Notes under the pieces: model-generated
Database searches by the model: none
Seen by the model: the letters and a program-made list of their open reading frames with translations, nothing else
What the model was told of the DNA's origin: nothing
Program-made: the position numbers and the translations under genes
NCBI GenBank assembly: GCA_943788045.1
Contig: CALSOT010000002.1
Location: forward strand, 614,310-678,309
Origin: an uncultured Polaribacter sp.
GTDB taxonomy: Bacteria > Bacteroidota > Bacteroidia > Flavobacteriales > Flavobacteriaceae
DNA length: 64,000 nt
Reading direction: 5' to 3'
In this document: positions 17,563-26,838 of the stretch, piece by piece
Layout: each line of letters begins with the position of its first letter
Numbering within the stretch: position 1 is the first letter of the stretch

Positions 17563-18207
17563 ATGAAAATATTAAATTTTATTGCCGTTTTAAGTTTATC
17601 ACTTGTATTAATTTCTTGTTTTGGTTTTACCAATAAAAAAGAAATAAAATCAACCTTTATCAAAAAAGAAAACACAAAAGTTGCTTATTTTGCGAGCGGA
17701 TGTTTTTGGTGTGTAGAAGCTATTTTCGAAAGTGTGCATGGAGTAGAAGAAGCTGTTTCTGGTTATGCTGGTGGGCACACTTTAAACCCTACATATAATA
17801 CAATTGGAACAGGAAAAACAGGGCATTCTGAGACAGTTGCTGTCTATTATGACCCTAAAAAGGTTTCTTTTAAAACTTTGGTAACTGTGTTCTTTGGTTC
17901 ACACAATCCAACTACAAAAAACGGACAACACCCAGATTATGGCACACAATATAGATCTATTGCTTTTTATAATACAGATGAGGAAAAGTTAATTATTGAT
18001 GCCGCTATTACGAAGTTAAACAAAGAGGTTTATGGTAACAAGATTACAACGGAAGTTACCAAACTAAAAAAGTTTTATAAAGCGGAAGAATATCATCAGG
18101 ATTTTGAACGTAGAAACCCAAACCAAAGCTATGTAAAAGCGGTTTCTGTGCCTAGACTAAATAAGTTTAAAATTAAGTTTCCACATTTATTAAAAAAAGA
18201 TATTTAA
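17563..18207 (+). CDS. msrA: Peptide-methionine (S)-S-oxide reductase, lipoprotein form
   Basis: MsrA reduces methionine-S-sulfoxide in proteins. The catalytic cysteine lies in SGCFWCVEAIF (C47 in the chosen numbering), followed by SGYAGGHTLNPTY, GHSETVAVYYDP and EYHQDF, all diagnostic. I chose the ATG at 17563 over a TTG at 17497 because it gives a clean lipoprotein signal with LISC and lipidated C19. The 214-residue protein is thus predicted to be exported and membrane-anchored, working on periplasmic or surface proteins. It is transcribed divergently from dnaX. Confidence 0.93.
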   Translation: MKILNFIAVLSLSLVLISCFGFTNKKEIKSTFIKKENTKVAYFASGCFWCVEAIFESVHGVEEAVSGYAGGHTLNPTYNTIGTGKTGHSETVAVYYDPKKVSFKTLVTVFFGSHNPTTKNGQHPDYGTQYRSIAFYNTDEEKLIIDAAITKLNKEVYGNKITTEVTKLKKFYKAEEYHQDFERRNPNQSYVKAVSVPRLNKFKIKFPHLLKKDI

Positions 18208-18285
18208 TAAAAAGAGTTTTTTATAAATTTTTAAAAACGATACTTTTGGCATATATATTGTTATAACGAAACGAAACAAATTATT

Positions 18286-19473
18286 ATGAAGAAACAATTA
18301 CTTTTTATTTTATCTTTTTTAGTTCTTATTTCTTGTAGTTCAATAAAAAATACTCAAGAGGCTATAAGTACTGGTAATTATGATAGAGCAATTGATATTG
18401 CTATTAATAACTTAAAAAGGAATAAAACTAAAAAAGGGAATCAGCCATATGTTTTAATGTTGGAAGAAGCCTTTGTAAAGGCAACCTTGAAAGATTTAGA
18501 GAGAATTTCTTATTTGAAAAAAGATCAAAATCCTGAAAATTTAGAAAATATATTTGTCCTATACCAAAATTTAAAAAACAGACAAGAAAGGATAAAACCA
18601 TTGCTGCCATTGCCTATTTTGAGTAAGGGTAAAGATGCTAATTTTAAGTTTAGTAATTATAATGATGAGATTATAGCTTCTAAAAACAAATTATCAGATT
18701 ATTTGTATCGCAAAGCAAAAATAATTTTTAATACTAATAATAAATTAGATTATAGAACTGCATATAACGATTTGGAATATATAGAAAAGATAAATTCTAA
18801 CTTCAGAGATGTTCGTAATTTAATGACTATTGCACATAACAGAGGTTTAGATTTTGTGATTGTTTCTATGAAAAATCAAACGCAAAAAGTGATTCCAAAA
18901 AGGTTGCAACAAGATTTATTAAATTTTGATACCTATGGTTTAAATGATTTTTGGACTGTTTATCATGGTAACAAAGATCCAAATATTAAATACGATTTTG
19001 GTTTGGAATTAAACTTGAGAGAAATTCAAGTTTCTCCAGAACAATTGAGAGAAAAGGAAATTATTAGAGAAAAAGAGGTTAAAGATGGTTTTACATATCT
19101 TTTAGATAACAAAGGAAATCAAGTTCTAGATAAAGATGGGAATAAGATTAAAATAGATAAAATGGTAAGGGTGCGTTGTGAATTATATCAATTTACTCAA
19201 CTTAAATCAGCAAAAGTAATAGGCCAAGTAAATTACGTAGATTTAAACTCAAGGCAAACAATAGAAACTTACCCTATAGCAAGTGAGTTCATTTTTCAGC
19301 ACATTTATGCAAATTATAGAGGAGATAAAAGAGCTTTAGAATCCTCGTATTTAGATTTAATTAGACTTCGTACTGTTCCTTTTCCAACAAGCGAGCAAAT
19401 GATTTATGATGCTGGTCAGGATTTAAAAGAACGACTAAAACTAATTATTACTCGAAATAATTTCAGAAATTAA
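18286..19473 (+). CDS. Uncharacterised lipoprotein
   Basis: The 395-residue protein starts with a lipoprotein signal (MKKQLLFILSFLVLISC, lipidated C17). The next segment, QEAISTGNYDRAIDIAINNL, resembles a tetratricopeptide helix pair, and more helical regions follow. The second half is more mixed and includes DNKGNQVLDKDGNKIKIDK. I recognise no named family. It lies 78 bases after msrA on the same strand; a weak sigma-54-like sequence (TTGGCA-N6-TTGT) sits 26 bases before the start. Confidence 0.7.
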   Translation: MKKQLLFILSFLVLISCSSIKNTQEAISTGNYDRAIDIAINNLKRNKTKKGNQPYVLMLEEAFVKATLKDLERISYLKKDQNPENLENIFVLYQNLKNRQERIKPLLPLPILSKGKDANFKFSNYNDEIIASKNKLSDYLYRKAKIIFNTNNKLDYRTAYNDLEYIEKINSNFRDVRNLMTIAHNRGLDFVIVSMKNQTQKVIPKRLQQDLLNFDTYGLNDFWTVYHGNKDPNIKYDFGLELNLREIQVSPEQLREKEIIREKEVKDGFTYLLDNKGNQVLDKDGNKIKIDKMVRVRCELYQFTQLKSAKVIGQVNYVDLNSRQTIETYPIASEFIFQHIYANYRGDKRALESSYLDLIRLRTVPFPTSEQMIYDAGQDLKERLKLIITRNNFRN

Positions 19474-19495
19474 AATAGAAAAAAATAATTCGACA

Positions 19496-20362
19496 CTATT
19501 CTTTAGCACCATGTCTTTTTGCGGTTTCTATCCAAAGTTCAGAAATCCCTTTTGTATCTGCTCCTAGACCTCTGGATAAATGTAGTGCTATTCCCATTGT
19601 TAAAACAGAAGCTTCATGAAGTTCTTGAAGTGTTTGTAAGCTTCCAAATTGTTCTTGGGCTTTTAAAATTAATAATTTGTTGTGTTTTTGAGCAAATAAA
19701 ATAGGGTCATCAACGACATCTGTAATTTCAGGAATCATTAAACAGTCTAACCATTCTTTACCAATTCTTTCAGATAAAATAGTAGGAAGCTCGTTGCCCA
19801 TTTCTCTCCAGATTTCCAATGTCTTTGTATCGCCAGATGCAGATAAACCAGAATCTAATAATAACTCAAAAGCGATGTCAGCAATGTTTTGCATTACAAT
19901 TAAATATTCATCTTGTGCTTTTTCAAATGGATTGACACCTTGTCCTTTTAAATATTCACCAACACTCAATTTTGGTAATTCTAAAACTTCAGCACAATCT
20001 GTTAAGCAAGGAAACTGATTACCCTCAAAAATATAGTGTGCTTTATCAAATTGTATTTGACGACCTAAAGGATATAATCGACAGGCTAATGGACGACCTA
20101 AGTGAACGCTACATCCAACATTATCTATATATTGGCTGCATGCTTTTTGTCCTTTTTTATCTTCTTTTCCGTTAAAAATTAATCGAATACCACCAAAATC
20201 ACAATACAAATCTCGAAATTCTCTAGGAGTAATTTTTTTCTCTTTACTAAAACTTAACAGCTCCCAAGGGTTTAGCATTACTGCTTTACCAAAACAACAA
20301 GTTCCCGATCTAGAGCAGGTGAGTGGTAATATGCTTTGAGCGCTAAGTTTTGTTGTTTGCAT
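19496..20362 (-). CDS. YkgJ-family cysteine cluster protein
   Basis: The 288-residue soluble protein carries the YkgJ-type cysteine pattern: C16, C22 and C23 in LTCSRSGTCCFG, then ACSQY, GCSVH and ACRLYPLG, which probably bind zinc or an iron-sulfur cluster. The family is widespread but its biochemical role is unsettled. The C-terminal half is helical and poorly conserved. It is convergent with the upstream lipoprotein gene (22 bases between stops) and may be co-transcribed with the DUF457 gene upstream. Confidence 0.8.
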   Translation of the reverse strand: MQTTKLSAQSILPLTCSRSGTCCFGKAVMLNPWELLSFSKEKKITPREFRDLYCDFGGIRLIFNGKEDKKGQKACSQYIDNVGCSVHLGRPLACRLYPLGRQIQFDKAHYIFEGNQFPCLTDCAEVLELPKLSVGEYLKGQGVNPFEKAQDEYLIVMQNIADIAFELLLDSGLSASGDTKTLEIWREMGNELPTILSERIGKEWLDCLMIPEITDVVDDPILFAQKHNKLLILKAQEQFGSLQTLQELHEASVLTMGIALHLSRGLGADTKGISELWIETAKRHGAKE

Positions 20363-20429
20363 TATTTAAGTAATTTAAAATAGTTTGTTTTGTGTTAAAG
20401 AGAGATAATGATTGTTGAATTAGTTTTTT

Positions 20430-21428
20430 TTAATTTCCCTTAATTCTTATCCAAAGTTCTGACAACAATTTTTTAGCATCTGTTTTTTCTTTGGGTTGTT
20501 CTTTAAAAAAAGGAGTTCCGTTTACATCAACTTCAATTTTGTATTTAAAAACAAAGTTTTGAGCATTTGGTTTTAGACTTAATGCACCAAATCGTAAATC
20601 ATTAAAATATAAAATATTGTTTTTCTTGTTGATCGTATACCAACCTTTAGATATAGCAATCATTCTTTTAACCTTTGGATGCTTTGCCAAATCACCTAAT
20701 AAATGATGATTTTTAGGATAACTAGAAAAGGCAATTGGTTTTGTGTCAAGAAAAGAAGAGTGACCAATTAAATAAGCATTTTCTGTTTTTACATTAGCAG
20801 TCCATAAAAGAGTGTTTAAAGGAGCTGGTTTTGTTTTTATATCTGTATATATAATATTTTGTTCATCTAATTCTTTTACAAAATTCCGGTAAGAAATACC
20901 TTTTAAAACGAGTGTCAGTAATAAATAAAAACTGCTAAAAATGATTCCTAAATTATTATAAAATCGTCTTTTTTTGTCTCCTTTTTTTTGACGCATTGCT
21001 AAAAGCAAAAAAACTAAAAAAGGAACGGTATATAAAGGATCAACAACAAAAATATTTTTAAAAGCCAATCGAATGTCTAAAGGCCAAAATAGTTGTGTTC
21101 CCCAAGTTGTTTGTGCGTCTAAAATGGGATGTGTAACAAAAGTCCAAAAGAAAAGCCAAAACCAATCCTTAAAGTTTTTATGTTTTTCAAACTTAACAAC
21201 TATGAACGCTAAAATAGGAGCAAAGAGCGCTGAGAATAGGATAGAATGTGTAAAGCCTCTGTGTATTTCTAAAGCTGTAACTTTGTCTGTAAAAAAAGCA
21301 GAAAGCACATCTAAATCAGGAATTGTACCAGCAATTGCCCCATATAACATGGCTTTATTACCAATTTTTTTACCTAGAACAGCTTCTCCAACTGCAGCAC
21401 CTAAAATAATTTGCGTTAATGAGTCCAA
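20430..21428 (-). CDS. Membrane-bound metal-dependent hydrolase (DUF457/YdjM-like)
   Basis: The 332-residue protein starts MDSLTQIILGAAVGEAVLG and contains GTIPDLDVL, HRGFTHSILF and THPILDAQTTWGTQLFWP, the conserved Asp/His pattern of DUF457 proteins. About four to five hydrophobic segments lie in the first 190 residues; the C-terminal third is soluble. Family members are called metal-dependent hydrolases from sequence, without an agreed substrate. Confidence 0.82.
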   Translation of the reverse strand: MDSLTQIILGAAVGEAVLGKKIGNKAMLYGAIAGTIPDLDVLSAFFTDKVTALEIHRGFTHSILFSALFAPILAFIVVKFEKHKNFKDWFWLFFWTFVTHPILDAQTTWGTQLFWPLDIRLAFKNIFVVDPLYTVPFLVFLLLAMRQKKGDKKRRFYNNLGIIFSSFYLLLTLVLKGISYRNFVKELDEQNIIYTDIKTKPAPLNTLLWTANVKTENAYLIGHSSFLDTKPIAFSSYPKNHHLLGDLAKHPKVKRMIAISKGWYTINKKNNILYFNDLRFGALSLKPNAQNFVFKYKIEVDVNGTPFFKEQPKEKTDAKKLLSELWIRIKGN

Positions 21429-21460
21429 TTCTTAAATGTATATAAAATTCTTTATATTGA

Positions 21461-22576
21461 TTAGTAACTTTTTCGAAATTTCTTTTCTACTGCAAAATTA
21501 ATTAAGTTCATAAAATTTTCATGAACTCCCAAAGTTATATCTAATTTTAATTGTTCTATTAGTTTTAAAATTAAACCTGATTGAAATTGCAAATCAGGAA
21601 TAGAAATATAATTTTCAAAAATATCTCCAATAGTTTTGTAATACAGTTTTTCAAACGTGTTTAAATTTTCAGGCTTTTCATTAACGTATTTATAGGAATT
21701 TACGTTAAAAGAGTCTAAAACATCACCAACATAATTTTTGTGTAAAATTTGCATAGGATTTACAATATTTAGCTCCTTGATGGTCGGGTTTGAAAAAGCG
21801 TGTAAAATTGCTTTAGAAACAAAATCTACAGGCACAATATTTAAACCACTTTCTTTGTCTATCCAAATTCTAAATTCGTCTTTAGATTTGGTCGAGTATT
21901 TTGCTAAAAAAATAGCCCAAGAATAGAAAACATCAAATTTTGGTGTTTCATATAAGGGTTTATCTATCAATCGACCACAAATAATACTAGGCCTTAAAAT
22001 CTGAAAATCAATATTTTTAAGCTTGCATGTTTTTTTAACATAGAATTCACTATCATATTTAGATTGCTCGTATGGATTTCTAAAATGAGTGACTTTAAAA
22101 TTTTCAATAGAATCATCTACTTTTTCATCTTGTATGCCAAAAGAATATGCAGTACTGATGTATAAAAACCGAGTTACTGCTTCTGGTAATTGCTCTAAAA
22201 TTTGTTTTGTAACTAAATAATTTTGAGAGTGTACCTTTTCTTTAGAGTCGCTTGTGCTAGATAAATTTGTAGATCCAGCACAATGTATTACCGTGTCGAA
22301 ATCAAATTTTTCTAAAGTAGATTTTGTGATCGTAGATAAGTCATTAGAAATTACGGTAATTTTTTCTAAACAAGCTTCTAAAGTAAAAGCATTTAAAAAT
22401 GCTGGACGAGATTCATTTTGTAAAATAGCTAATAAACGTTGTTCTGCAGTTTTTTCATTGTCTCTTAAAACTACATAAAGATGGTTTACTGTTTTCTCAA
22501 CAATGGCCTTATGTAGCCATTCAAAAATAATATGGCTACCAACAATTCCTGATCCACCAGTTAATAAACAATTCAT
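21461..22576 (-). CDS. NAD(P)-dependent SDR-family reductase (male sterility / NAD_binding_4 type)
   Basis: The 371-residue protein begins with a Rossmann nucleotide-binding motif (MNCLLTGGSGIVGSHI) and has the extended SDR catalytic pattern with a serine/threonine (YISTAYSFG) and YEQSK. The extended form resembles the reductase domain of fatty acyl-CoA reductases and carboxylic acid reductases. The substrate is unknown. Start codon at 22576 fits the usual N-terminus. No pathway partner is next to it. Confidence 0.78.
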   Translation of the reverse strand: MNCLLTGGSGIVGSHIIFEWLHKAIVEKTVNHLYVVLRDNEKTAEQRLLAILQNESRPAFLNAFTLEACLEKITVISNDLSTITKSTLEKFDFDTVIHCAGSTNLSSTSDSKEKVHSQNYLVTKQILEQLPEAVTRFLYISTAYSFGIQDEKVDDSIENFKVTHFRNPYEQSKYDSEFYVKKTCKLKNIDFQILRPSIICGRLIDKPLYETPKFDVFYSWAIFLAKYSTKSKDEFRIWIDKESGLNIVPVDFVSKAILHAFSNPTIKELNIVNPMQILHKNYVGDVLDSFNVNSYKYVNEKPENLNTFEKLYYKTIGDIFENYISIPDLQFQSGLILKLIEQLKLDITLGVHENFMNLINFAVEKKFRKSY

Positions 22577-22626
22577 GGTTATATTTTTAGTGCTATTTAG
22601 CGGGCAAAAATACCTTTTTTATATTA

Positions 22627-22662
22627 AAAACGATACACTCAAAGTTTTGAATGTACCGTTTT
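22627..22662 (-). terminator. Terminator downstream of gcvT
   Basis: Near-perfect stem (about 15 pairs with wobbles), ending CGTTTTT on the minus strand. It lies 29 bases past the gcvT stop codon and before the reductase gene. Confidence 0.65.
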
Positions 22663-22690
22663 ATAAATTTTAGATTTTATGCTGTTTAAT

Positions 22691-23776
22691 TTATCCTTTG
22701 AAAAAAGGCAATTTTACGATAGTAGCTGGAATCGCTTTTTTACGGACCTGAATATAAATTTTTGATCCAGTTTTAGACAATTCTCTTGGTACATAACCCA
22801 TTCCAATTCCCTTCTGTAAACAAGGACTCATTGTACCAGATGTAACATTACCAATAACTTTTCTACTTTCATTAACAATATCATAACCTTGTCTAGGAAC
22901 TCCTCTTTCATTCAATTCAAAGGCAATTAATCTTCTCTCTGGTTTGTGCTCTTTTTCTCTCGCTAAAGCTTCTGCATTTACAAAATCTTTTGTAAATTTT
23001 GTTATCCAACTTAAACCCGCTTCAATTGGTGATGTTGTTTCATCAATATCATTACCATATAGACAATAGCCCATTTCTAAGCGAAGTGTATCTCTTGCGG
23101 CTAAACCAATTGGTTTAATTCCATAATCTGCACCAGCTTTAAAAACTTTGTCCCAAATTTGTGTGGCTTCTTCGTTTTTACAATAAATTTCAAATCCGCC
23201 AGATCCAGTGTATCCAGTCGCAGAAATGATTACATTTTCAACACCTGCAAAATCACCTATTTTAAATTTGTAAAAAGGAATTTCTCCTAAATCTAGAGAA
23301 GATAAAGATTGCATTGCTTCAACAGCTTTTGGACCTTGAATGGCTAGTAAAGAATATTCTTCAGATAAATCTTTAAGATTAGCGTTAAAGCCCTCATTGT
23401 ATTTCGATACCCAATTCCAATCTTTCTCAATATTTGAAGCATTTACAACGAGTAAATAAGTGTTTTCTTTAATTCTATAACAAATTAAATCATCTACAAT
23501 ACCATTATCTTCATTAGGAAAACAGCTGTATTGTGCATCACCAATTTCTAGTTTAGACGCATCGTTAGAAGTAATCTTTTGTATTAAAGCCAAAGCATTT
23601 TCGCCTTCTACCAAAAACTCTCCCATGTGACTTACGTCAAAAACACCAACAGCTTCTCTAACGGTAATATGTTCTGCAGTAACTCCTTCATATTGTATAG
23701 GCATATTATAACCCGCAAACGGAACCATTTTAGCACCTAAGGCAACGTGAGTGTCATTTAAAGCAATATTTTTCAT
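22691..23776 (-). CDS. gcvT: Glycine cleavage system aminomethyltransferase (T protein)
   Basis: GcvT transfers the methylene group from the aminomethyl-lipoyl H protein to tetrahydrofolate and releases ammonia. The 361-residue length is standard; diagnostic segments are MVPFAGYNMPIQY, FDVSHMGEF, ATGYTGSGGFE, AARDTLRLEMGYCLYGNDID and VTSGTMSPCL. The start MKNIALNDTHVALGAKMV is the family start. No gcvH or gcvP is present in the window, so the system is dispersed. Confidence 0.97.
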   Translation of the reverse strand: MKNIALNDTHVALGAKMVPFAGYNMPIQYEGVTAEHITVREAVGVFDVSHMGEFLVEGENALALIQKITSNDASKLEIGDAQYSCFPNEDNGIVDDLICYRIKENTYLLVVNASNIEKDWNWVSKYNEGFNANLKDLSEEYSLLAIQGPKAVEAMQSLSSLDLGEIPFYKFKIGDFAGVENVIISATGYTGSGGFEIYCKNEEATQIWDKVFKAGADYGIKPIGLAARDTLRLEMGYCLYGNDIDETTSPIEAGLSWITKFTKDFVNAEALAREKEHKPERRLIAFELNERGVPRQGYDIVNESRKVIGNVTSGTMSPCLQKGIGMGYVPRELSKTGSKIYIQVRKKAIPATIVKLPFFKG

Positions 23777-23874
23777 GTATATATTTCTTATAATTTCAGC
23801 TAAATTATTGAAAAATCTACAATAAACAATCGCTAATAATTGTTAAAATTCACGAACAAAAAAAATATTAATAT

Positions 23875-23882
23875 TACATTTG
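23875..23882 (+). promoter_or_regulatory. Putative -7 box for the VF530-family gene
   Basis: TACATTTG matches TAnnTTTG exactly and lies 27 bases before the ATG at 23909; no good -33 TTG at the right spacing. An AAGGA ribosome-binding sequence follows. Confidence 0.4.
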
Positions 23883-23908
23883 ATTTAATTACAATTTAAG
23901 GATAAATA

Positions 23909-24130
23909 ATGAGTAAAGAACAACCAAATAATCCGTTACACGGAATAAAATTAGCCACGATTTTAGAGCAATTGTTTCTAGAATATGGTTGGGAGGAATT
24001 AGGACACACTTTAAATATAAATGCGTTTAAAAATAACCCGACATATAAATCGAGTTTAAAATTTTTAAGAACAACACCTTGGGCAAGAGAAAAAGTTGAG
24101 AACTTTTATTTAAAGAATATGATTGACTAA
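23909..24130 (+). CDS. VF530-family DNA-binding protein
   Basis: The 73-residue protein contains the whole family pattern ([21 protein letters not shown], then [31 protein letters not shown]). VF530 from Vibrio fischeri was shown structurally to be a helical DNA-binding fold; the cellular role is unknown. Stand-alone gene with a potential own promoter. Confidence 0.88.
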   Translation: MSKEQPNNPLHGIKLATILEQLFLEYGWEELGHTLNINAFKNNPTYKSSLKFLRTTPWAREKVENFYLKNMID

Positions 24131-24287
24131 TTTTTTCAATAGCTATTTATTGCATTTACTGACAGCTTTTTTGCTAAAAATCTTTTATATATTCGAATGC
24201 CTTGTTTAAATATAAGCTAGTAATTTCAAAAAAAAGTAGGTTTTAAAGCATATTTTGCTATATTAATCAAAATGATAAAGATCAAAT

Positions 24288-26603
24288 TTATCGGGCGATT
24301 ATATCAAGCACCAATTCTCTAGTCAATGGTTTTCCATTGGCTATTTTTTTGATGTTTTCAAAAGTAAAAACAAAATGACACCCATTATTGTAATTAGAAC
24401 AACCGTAAGCTGTTTTCCCTTTTAAAATAGTTCCTTTTTTACATTTTGGACATATAATCTTATCAGGAGAATTCTGGGCTGAACTATTAGTAACGGTTTG
24501 TTTTGGCTCTATTTTTAGATTAAAATTTTCATCAAAACGTATCAAACCCTCAACTTTTCCTAAATCTGTTTTAAAACCTTTCAAATTAGTCGTACAGCCT
24601 TTGTTTACTAATCGTATTAATTGATTTTCTGAAACTTTTTTACCGTAAATTTCAAAAGGAATTTTTAAATCGCAATTATTTTTATATTCAGTACAACCAT
24701 AAGCAGAGGAACCTTTTATCATTTTGCCTCTTTTACATTTCGGACATGTTTTGCCAACTAATGTTTTTTTCGGCTTAGTTTTTTCGCTAGTAGATTGCTC
24801 AATTTTATTCGGAATGACGTGTGAAGAAATTCGTTTTTTAGAAGTATTAGATCGAACTTCATAAACCAATTCATCAACCATTTTCTTCATATTATTGATA
24901 AAAGTTCCTGCATTAAATTCTCCTCGTTCAATTTCTTTTAAACGCTTTTCCCAACGTCCTGTTAATTCAGCAGATTTTAATAATTCATTATCAATAATAT
25001 TAATTAAATCAATACCTGTTTGAGTTGGTAAAACTAATTTCTTTTTGCGTTCAATATATTTTCTACGAAATAATGTCTCAATAATACTTGCTCTGGTAGA
25101 CGGTCTTCCAATTCCGTTTTCTTTCATTAACTCGCGCAAATCTTCATCATCAACTTGCTTTCCTGCAGTTTCCATGGCACGTAATAGACTAGCTTCGGTA
25201 AAATTTCTAGGTGGTTTTGTTTCTTTCTCTAAAAATGAAGGTTCATGAGGCCCTTTTTCACCTTTTACAAAAGAAGGTAATGTTAACTGTTGATTTAATT
25301 CCTTTTTTACCTTGCTTTCCTCTGTTTCAAAAACAACACGCCAACCTTTGTTAATTATTTCTTTACCAGTTGTTTTAAAAGGAACTTCAGCAGCTTTGGC
25401 GATTACAGAAGTATTTGATACATCAGAATCTGGATAAAAACTACCAATAAACCTACGTGTAATAATGTCATATACTTGTTGTTGACTATATTGTAAATTT
25501 CCTTGAATTCCCGTTGGAATAATCGCGTGGTGATCAGTTACTTTTTTATCATCAAAAACACGTTTGGTTTTCTTTATCTTGTTTCTTAAAAGAGGTTGTA
25601 TTACTTCGCTATAATTTGTTAGTTTTGATAAAATTCCATGTATTTTTGGATACAAATCATTTGGTAAAAAAGTAGTATCTACTCTGGGGTAAGTGACTAC
25701 TTTCATTTCATATAATTTCTGGACAATTTTTAAAGTTTCATCCGCAGAAAATCCAAATTTATTATTGCAATAGACTTGTAAACCTGTTAAATCAAATAGT
25801 TTTGGAGCGTATTCTTTTCCCTTTTTTTTGATAACAGAAACAATCTCAAAATCAGATTCCTTCACTTTATTGGCTAAAATTTGGCCGTCTTCTTGTTTTA
25901 AAAAGCGCCCATCTTCATAATTAAATAGCGTATTTCTGTATTTTGTTTGTAATTCCCAGTATGGTTGCGGTTTAAAATCTTGAATTTCTTTAAAACGATT
26001 AACCAACATTGCAAGGGTGGGAGTTTGCACTCTACCAACTGATAAAACTTGTTTAAAACCACCATATTTTACGGTGTATAAGCGTGTAGCGTTTAATCCT
26101 AAAAGCCAATCACCAATTGCTCTAGAGAATCCCGCGTAATACAAGTTATCGTATTGTTTAGCTGGTTTTAAATTTTTAAAACCTTCTTTTATGGCTTCCT
26201 CAGTAAGTGAAGAAATCCATAAACGTTGCACTTCACCTTTATACTTACATTGGTTAATTACCCAACGCTGAATAAGTTCTCCTTCTGTTCCTGCATCACC
26301 GCAGTTGATAATAACATCAGCTTTTTCGAATAAAGATTTTACAATATTAAATTGTTTTTTAATTCCTGCATCACCAGTAACTTTCGTGTCAAAACGTTCT
26401 GGTAACATTGGTAAGTTGTTTAAATCCCAACTTTTCCAATGTGATTTATAATCTTTAGGTTCTAACAGTGTGCATAAATGCCCAAATGTATAAGTAACTG
26501 CGTATCCGTTTCCCTCGTAAAAACCATCACGTTTTGTGTTGGCTCCTAGAATATTAGCAATTTCTCTTGCTACACTCGGTTTTTCGGCAATACAGACTTT
26601 CAA
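24288..26603 (-). CDS. topB: DNA topoisomerase III
   Basis: Type IA topoisomerase of 771 residues. The Toprim domain opens MKVCIAEKPSVAREIANILG and contains INCGDAGTEGELI; the catalytic tyrosine is in VVTYPRVDTTFLP. The enzyme decatenates and relaxes negatively supercoiled DNA through single-strand passage. The C-terminal part (about 610-771) carries two zinc-ribbon-like modules (CPKCKRGKMIKG and CPKCKKGTILKG, each followed by YGC). The start fits the family, with no better upstream candidate. Confidence 0.94.
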   Translation of the reverse strand: MKVCIAEKPSVAREIANILGANTKRDGFYEGNGYAVTYTFGHLCTLLEPKDYKSHWKSWDLNNLPMLPERFDTKVTGDAGIKKQFNIVKSLFEKADVIINCGDAGTEGELIQRWVINQCKYKGEVQRLWISSLTEEAIKEGFKNLKPAKQYDNLYYAGFSRAIGDWLLGLNATRLYTVKYGGFKQVLSVGRVQTPTLAMLVNRFKEIQDFKPQPYWELQTKYRNTLFNYEDGRFLKQEDGQILANKVKESDFEIVSVIKKKGKEYAPKLFDLTGLQVYCNNKFGFSADETLKIVQKLYEMKVVTYPRVDTTFLPNDLYPKIHGILSKLTNYSEVIQPLLRNKIKKTKRVFDDKKVTDHHAIIPTGIQGNLQYSQQQVYDIITRRFIGSFYPDSDVSNTSVIAKAAEVPFKTTGKEIINKGWRVVFETEESKVKKELNQQLTLPSFVKGEKGPHEPSFLEKETKPPRNFTEASLLRAMETAGKQVDDEDLRELMKENGIGRPSTRASIIETLFRRKYIERKKKLVLPTQTGIDLINIIDNELLKSAELTGRWEKRLKEIERGEFNAGTFINNMKKMVDELVYEVRSNTSKKRISSHVIPNKIEQSTSEKTKPKKTLVGKTCPKCKRGKMIKGSSAYGCTEYKNNCDLKIPFEIYGKKVSENQLIRLVNKGCTTNLKGFKTDLGKVEGLIRFDENFNLKIEPKQTVTNSSAQNSPDKIICPKCKKGTILKGKTAYGCSNYNNGCHFVFTFENIKKIANGKPLTRELVLDIIAR

Positions 26604-26838
26604 AATTTATCAGTTTTAAAAGTCGAAAGTAAGAAAATTATAAGTAAAAATATGTGAAAAGTAAAACCATAATATTTAAAAATTCTGAACATAGCAAATC
26701 ATTCTAAAATCTAATTTTTTCAAAACTCTAAAATTCAGTTTTGTGAAACTTGTTTTTGTTGAGGCTATTTTTGGACTATAATTAAATGATAAAACAAGAA
26801 TCTTAAATTTACTTATTTTTCGCGATGACTAAAAAATC

